Source: Candidatus Omnitrophota bacterium (GTDB lineage: Bacteria > Omnitrophota > Omnitrophia > Omnitrophales > Aquincolibacteriaceae). From it: 8,251 bases of DNA. The position numbers and the translations under genes were made by a program. The stretch's first letter is position 1. Every line of letters starts with the position of its first letter. The notes beneath the pieces were generated by a model, which saw nothing but the letters and a program-made list of their open reading frames with translations, was not told where the DNA came from and ran no database searches. Below, one piece after another: positions 1 to 6,000 of this stretch. The stretch is from assembly GCA_023247135.1 (NCBI GenBank), contig JAHFHB010000076.1, positions 1-8,251 on the forward strand. Direction: 5' to 3'.

Positions 1-3000
1 TCGGGACTCGGCGGAGCCTCGCTCCGAAATGCGCCGGGATGTAAAGCTTGAGGAGTGGGTGAGGGCTGCCCATGCTCTTTTGAGGGGAGCGGGGGATGTG
101 TCAGCGGATCCGATGGAGATTCATGCACTCCTCGCAGAAATTTCTTCGCAATTCTCGGATCAAGGGCCATGGGACGGATTGTGGACCGTCACTCAATTGC
201 CGGGGGTATACGATGAAACGCAAGCGATACGTCTTACTCACAAGGGCATCACACAGCCGTTAGATGAACAAATGGTTTTAGAGGCGCTGGGCCTTTATCT
301 GCTCCAAAAATCCATCGACCATCCTGCGAGTGCTGAGCAGCCGTTTGAAGCGCGCGACCTGCAAAAGCTGGAAGACTTGATTCAAATCTACAACGCACAA
401 AAAAGAGGGGCGATGGACCTAAGTGTGCCGTCGCTTTTCGCAAAGAGCATCTTTCATTTTATCGACCCTAAAAAGTTTTTGAAATTCTCGCACCAAGCTT
501 TGCTTCTGCCTGCGCCTTATCGTGATACGGCGGTAGGGTTACTTGCCTATGCCAAGGGCTCGCATTTGTTAATCGCAAGGCACGATGGTCCGGACGACAT
601 TGTTATTTCCTCGAGTCTTTTAAAGATTCTCATCGCAGAACTTAAACGCACCGATTTGCCGGCGTCTGAACGCACGATGTTTCTTGCGGCATTTCAAAAA
701 CTGATGATGTTTATCTTGCCTTTGACTTATTACGATCCGGGGATATCGGGGAAGGTCAACTTAATCGGAGCTCCCTATACGCAAGTTTGGCCTGATGAAG
801 CGACTGCCCGCACTGTCATTGCGGGTTTACGAGAAATGATTGAGGAAAACGCCGCGCAAATCGAAAACTGGCTTTCTGAAATGGACTGGAAGCCTTTTGG
901 CGGCATAGAAATGCCGGATTTGCTTATGTCCGAAATTATAGAGGATCTTCAAAAAAATGATCCGATGCTTTCAGGCTTAATTTGGAATTTTTACGGATGG
1001 CTTGAAAGTCAGTTTATCAAGCGTTTCGGGGGGCGGTTTTCTGGAAACTTCGAAACACTGCTTTTTGCCATTCATGACCCGGCTCGCATTGCCTACCTCA
1101 AAAAAGCCCTGACAAATTATTGGGTAGTAGCAGGCCCTATTTTTCTAGGAGACGCAGAGAAAATACACCAGAGCTTGGTGGCGCAAAATCTGGATACTTA
1201 CTTGTATCTTCCCCGCATGCCCAAGAAACGCATCTACGAAATCCGCAACCTTATGCAAATTGTTCGCGCATCGGGTTTCAGTGCGGCCTATGGGCTGGAC
1301 AATTTGACAGCCATCACCGGTTTTCGGTTTCAGAGTCTTGCGCGTTCCGAGATGAGGACGAATCAGCCGGTGTTTGAATCGGTTGTGCAGCGAGTGGCCG
1401 GCCAGTTGGAAAAATTGATGGAAACCATGGAGCCAATGGGCAGTTTTCAAAAAGGCTCTGAAAATTTTGAGCGGCTGAAAAAAGTGATCAGTTTCTACGG
1501 CATGGGTTCTCCCGGACTCCGGAAATCAGTGACAAAGATTTTAATGGCGTACGCGCCTAATACGAAGGAGGTGCTCCTCGACGCTGTGCACGATACCCAT
1601 CCGGATGTGGTGGAATCTGCCGCGCTGCTCTTGGGGAACCTGAGTTTTCATTGGCCGAGTCACGCCATAGATCGCTCACATTTTGAAGGCCTTTTGACGC
1701 ATGCCCATCGCAATATTAGAAAAGCGGCGGCACGTGGCCTAAGATCTATTAAAAATTCCGGGGGCAAAGCCGCGTTGATCGAATGGCTGCAAAAGGCGGA
1801 TCGTGAGCTGCTCCCGATTTTGATCGAAGAGCTTGCCGCGATCGGTGACGATCAGGTCATCGATCCTATTTTGGCAGCTGTTCACCGCCAAAAGCACAAG
1901 AACCAGAGCCAGGCGCTTGCGCTTGAGGAAATCCCTGAATCTTTATACCGTGCGCTACCGAATGCCTCTTATCCTTCGATACCGCCAGTGCCCAAAAAAA
2001 ATCTCGCAGAGTCCTGGCTGATGATGCATTTGGGCGATCTCGAAGGGGTAAGAGTGGCTTATAAATTTGGCTATATCGACACTTTGATTTATCAGCAGCT
2101 ACAGAACCCGAGCCCAGGCTTTGCGGACCTTGAAGCGGTCAAAAAAATTCTTCAGGAAACTGGGGTGGTGACGCAAAGCCTATTCGAAGCTTATCAAAAC
2201 ACACCTTTGCATCAACGCAAGGACTTGCTCTGGAAATGGTCAAGCTGGATGGAACAGATGCGGCTTGTTTTTCTTTTAGCCAGTCATAATCGCAATTTGG
2301 GTGGCGAAGAACAGGTGAGAATGCTTGTCCCATTACCCTGGAACGATGCCGGGCCTGACCCCGTGTACCAAGAGCTGCTGCGTGCAATCTTAAGAGAAGC
2401 GGCGCGTTCGACTGACCTGGCCGTCCTTGATTCTTTTGACGGTGAGGCTAAGTATGAACGGCCTTACGAGCAGCCTTTCCGTATGATTTCTTCTGAAAAA
2501 TTCGAGCGTGATTTTATACGGCCGGCGCTGGAATATGCACAACGGATTTTTAAAGATGACGGCCTGCGTCAGGGCCTCTTGCCTTTTTTAACCGCAGATT
2601 ATCTTTTTACCCAGGATGTCTCCGGTCACGATGAGCACGCGGCTGCAGAGATGATTTTTTACGCTCGCTGGCAGACTTTGGCGCGGATGCTGCAACGTGA
2701 GGGTGAGAACCTGCGTATCCGGCCGGAGTATGCCCATGCTTTTCAGCCGATCTTGCCGGAAGAGGCCGCCACTGATTTATTGAAAGTCGTTCGTGAGTTT
2801 TTGTTGAAAAAAGCGGAGATGCAGCAGCTGATTCGCTTAGATGACAGGCTGGCCTTGCTCAAGTTCGTGGAGCGATTGCTTTTTGAAACGGGCCACTTGC
2901 TATGGAAATACGCTGTTCTTGACCCTGCGGTGGTAGAAAAAACAGATGCCTTGATGCAAATCAAAACGCGCCTGCCGGAATGGCCTCAGATTTCCTATGG

Positions 3001-6000
3001 TGCGCAAGCCGTTTTAAAACTGCTGGCCTACGATCTTTTTTCAGACTCATCAAAAACAGAATCTGATGTGGAGCATTTGTGGCAAGCGGAGTTCCAAAAA
3101 ATCCATTCCGAAGAACAAGATCGCAGGCTTTTATTGCCCACGGAAGGGATCGAGATTCAATCGTTGGGTGTTCCGCGCGAGAAAGCCTATGCCTGGAAAC
3201 AGGCACTGCAATATTTTGGCATTCCCAGCCCAAGACGGCCGGAATTTAAAGGCCTCGTGGAAACTTCCTTTCTTCCGGTTTGGTCTACCCGTGCTTACGC
3301 TTTGGCACTGCCCATTTTGCATAAAATGGGGCTGCATGAGAATTACCGGCGCGGCTCCCCCATGCACATCTCCATTGAAGGAAATCTTGGGCCGGACGCC
3401 AGGCTGATTGCCGCCACGTTGCGTGCCTACCGGCGGCGCGAAGGGCCGGCCTTGAGCCCTGAGCAATTTTTATGGAACAAGCTGTGGCTCATGTCTAAAG
3501 GCATGCTTTATATCAAGCACCGGCATGACGAAGACGCGGCCCTTACTGATGAAACAATCGTATTCCCGGCCGAGGGCAGCCAGACACCAGAGCACTTGAC
3601 CGAATTCCGCGTTTTAAAATGGCAGCACATCGATCCCGCAAATGGCATCCTGGATACTTCTTATGAGGAAGCGCTGCTGGGCACCCAGCTTCTTGCGGCG
3701 GCCTTAAAAGCACATCAAAAAGAAACGAAAGAAGGTTTTGATAGACAGCTGGCTACGCTGTGGGAAGGCTATGCCAAAGCAGTGCGCGATCTTTATCACG
3801 AGCCTGTCTATCAGCGATATTTTATCCGGTTTTTTGGCTGGAAAATTCCCATCCCGTCTTTACTGCTGCGTCACATGGGCCGTTTGGGAACAAAGCTTGC
3901 CTCATTTTTGCAGAAGCAGCCGGTTATGACGGAGTTACTTGATGCCGATTGGTTTGAAGGTACGGATGATGATGCCAGCCTCGAGCTGGCGCGGCAGCTT
4001 GATTTCTTACGGAAGTTTATGGCCGCTGAAAATTTTCTGGAAGCCAATCCGGCATTGCGCGAAGAATTTACAACCCGGTCGCGTCAAATTTTCCGAGCAT
4101 GGAGTGAAAAAATCGCCGCTGCTCTTGGACTGCCTTTTACTCAAGAAACGGAACCTGGGGCTCGTTCGGAAATGCGGGCGGTCTTGGAGGATTTAGAGAT
4201 AAGCCAGCAAAGAAGTGCGGAACCGGCTCTGCAGCCGGATTTTGTGGAGTTCATGCAGCGGTTTTTTCGTGAGCGTGCACCTGATGCAGAACTGATGGGG
4301 GTGGATTTGGGCGCTGGTGACCGCTGGTTTGAGAAAGAAGTGCGTGACTTACTGACGGGACATTTGACACTTCATATGAGCGGCACCGAAGAAGATCAGG
4401 CCGGTCTGTTTTCGTTTGCTGTGCGCAAAAGCTATCTGGCCTCAAACGATCAGTCTCTCACAGATCGCGGGCGTCATTCCATGGATTTTGTTTCGATGAA
4501 TCAGCCATTTCCCGATGACCATTTAGACTTTGTGCACATCGCGCACCAGCTCGTGAAGGATGACGGACTGCTTTATTTTTCATCCGCAGAAGATTATAAC
4601 CAGAATGTGGCGCTGCTGCTTTTAGGGTATGGCTATCACGTGGCGTGGGTTGATTTTAAAAACAACCGGCCGGAGCAGGGAACCCATGAAGATCCAGGCG
4701 GGATGATTTTGGCGACGCGCGGCAATACGGCCGGTTTTGACATGTTGAAGGAGCTGGGCGTTCCCGTGCTGCATCTCACAGAACCTCAAGCGCGCGTGCA
4801 TGCATTCATCGAAGGCGCGGTTCGCGTGTCGCGCCTTTACCAATTGAGCGTGGGGCAAATTGCCGACGAGCTTGAAATGGATCCTGAGTTTGTATGGCGA
4901 GCGCTGCTTGAGTTTCCAGGAGTCAAGCATGAGCCGGATGAAAAACTGGTGCGTGTCCATCCCGCGCAAGCGAAAGCGCTGACCGTTTATTTTAACGATG
5001 AACGGCACCTGTTGAGAGATTTAAACACCTATGCGGGTCTGAACCGCGAAAAAGTTCTACGGGAATATTTGCCGCTGGTGGCTGACGTTTCAGTCGATGC
5101 CGCGCGAAACTTGTGGCGTGCCACTGCTGAAAAGCGCTCCGAGTTTGAACCGGAGATGGAAGCGGCCATTTTTAACGGAGCCGGCAATGCCGAACAGGCT
5201 ATTGCGAATGCTATGCGCTCTACGCCGGGGGCCGGCCTCGCCTTTCTTTTGTGGACGCTTTTCAAAGTCAAAGCTCAAACTCTTGGCCTTGCGGATAATG
5301 CCGTTGCGGCATTGCCTTACTATCCCGCGCTTGTTCATAGCAGCCAGCATTTCCTTCACCCGGAAAAAAGTCTGCGCAATTTCTTTGATCAAAAAGTCGT
5401 ACAGCCCGTTCGCGATGCTATTCCGCGTTCCGAAATGCGGTCCAGCGCAAGCCAAACAAAGGAACCGGCGGTGAACTTGCCCGTACTTCGGCAGGAACTG
5501 GAAAGGCGCATTGCATTTTCGGGAGCAGGCGAGTTGGACCGGTTTATGACGCAGTGGACTTTATTACAAAATGATTTGATTCAAGCTGGGTATCAGGATG
5601 TGGAGGCGCTTTTGCTGCACTTCGCGCAGCAATTGGGCCGGCCGTTATGGAAAGCGCGCATGACTCTCACCGGTTACCGGGTGGATAAGCGCTCGGAAGC
5701 CTCGGCGTTTAAACTTCTCGAAGAATTCAGAAAAATCATGTGGGTCGAAAAGCGCTTGCCGCAAAAGCTGGATTGGGCGGGCGTGGCCTGGGACCCTGTC
5801 AGCCTTGATGATCTAGTCCCGGAACGGTTCGGCGAAGCGCCGGAGTTGGCTGACTGGACTTCGCTCCACCCCACACCTGCCAAAAGTCTGTTATGGGAAT
5901 CTGCTCGAAACGAATTGATCCGGCTGGGTTTTGCGCCCCTCAAGTTCGGTAAGCCAGACGAACTGATCAAGCAGGGCGAGGAGGCTGTCACGCTCGCGAT

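Noticed and set aside
1994..2001. Eight-A run as a programmed frameshift or sequencing error
   Set aside because: The frame continues without interruption on both sides and the surrounding protein is coherent. No alternative frame stays open after it.
3794..3847. Aromatic run RYFIRFFGWKIPIPSLLL as a membrane span
   Set aside because: It contains Arg, Lys and two Pro residues within a short stretch, so stable insertion as a single helix is unlikely.
5231..5278. Hydrophobic stretch GAGLAFLLWTLFKVKA as a membrane span
   Set aside because: The hydrophobic core is only about 11 residues and is followed at once by Lys residues. It fits a buried amphipathic helix better.
1120..5474. Plus-strand ORFs of 60-125 codons in other frames, such as 3066-3407 and 5097-5474
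   Set aside because: They are out of frame with the continuous ORF, overlap its supported domains, and their translations are compositionally odd with no motif support.
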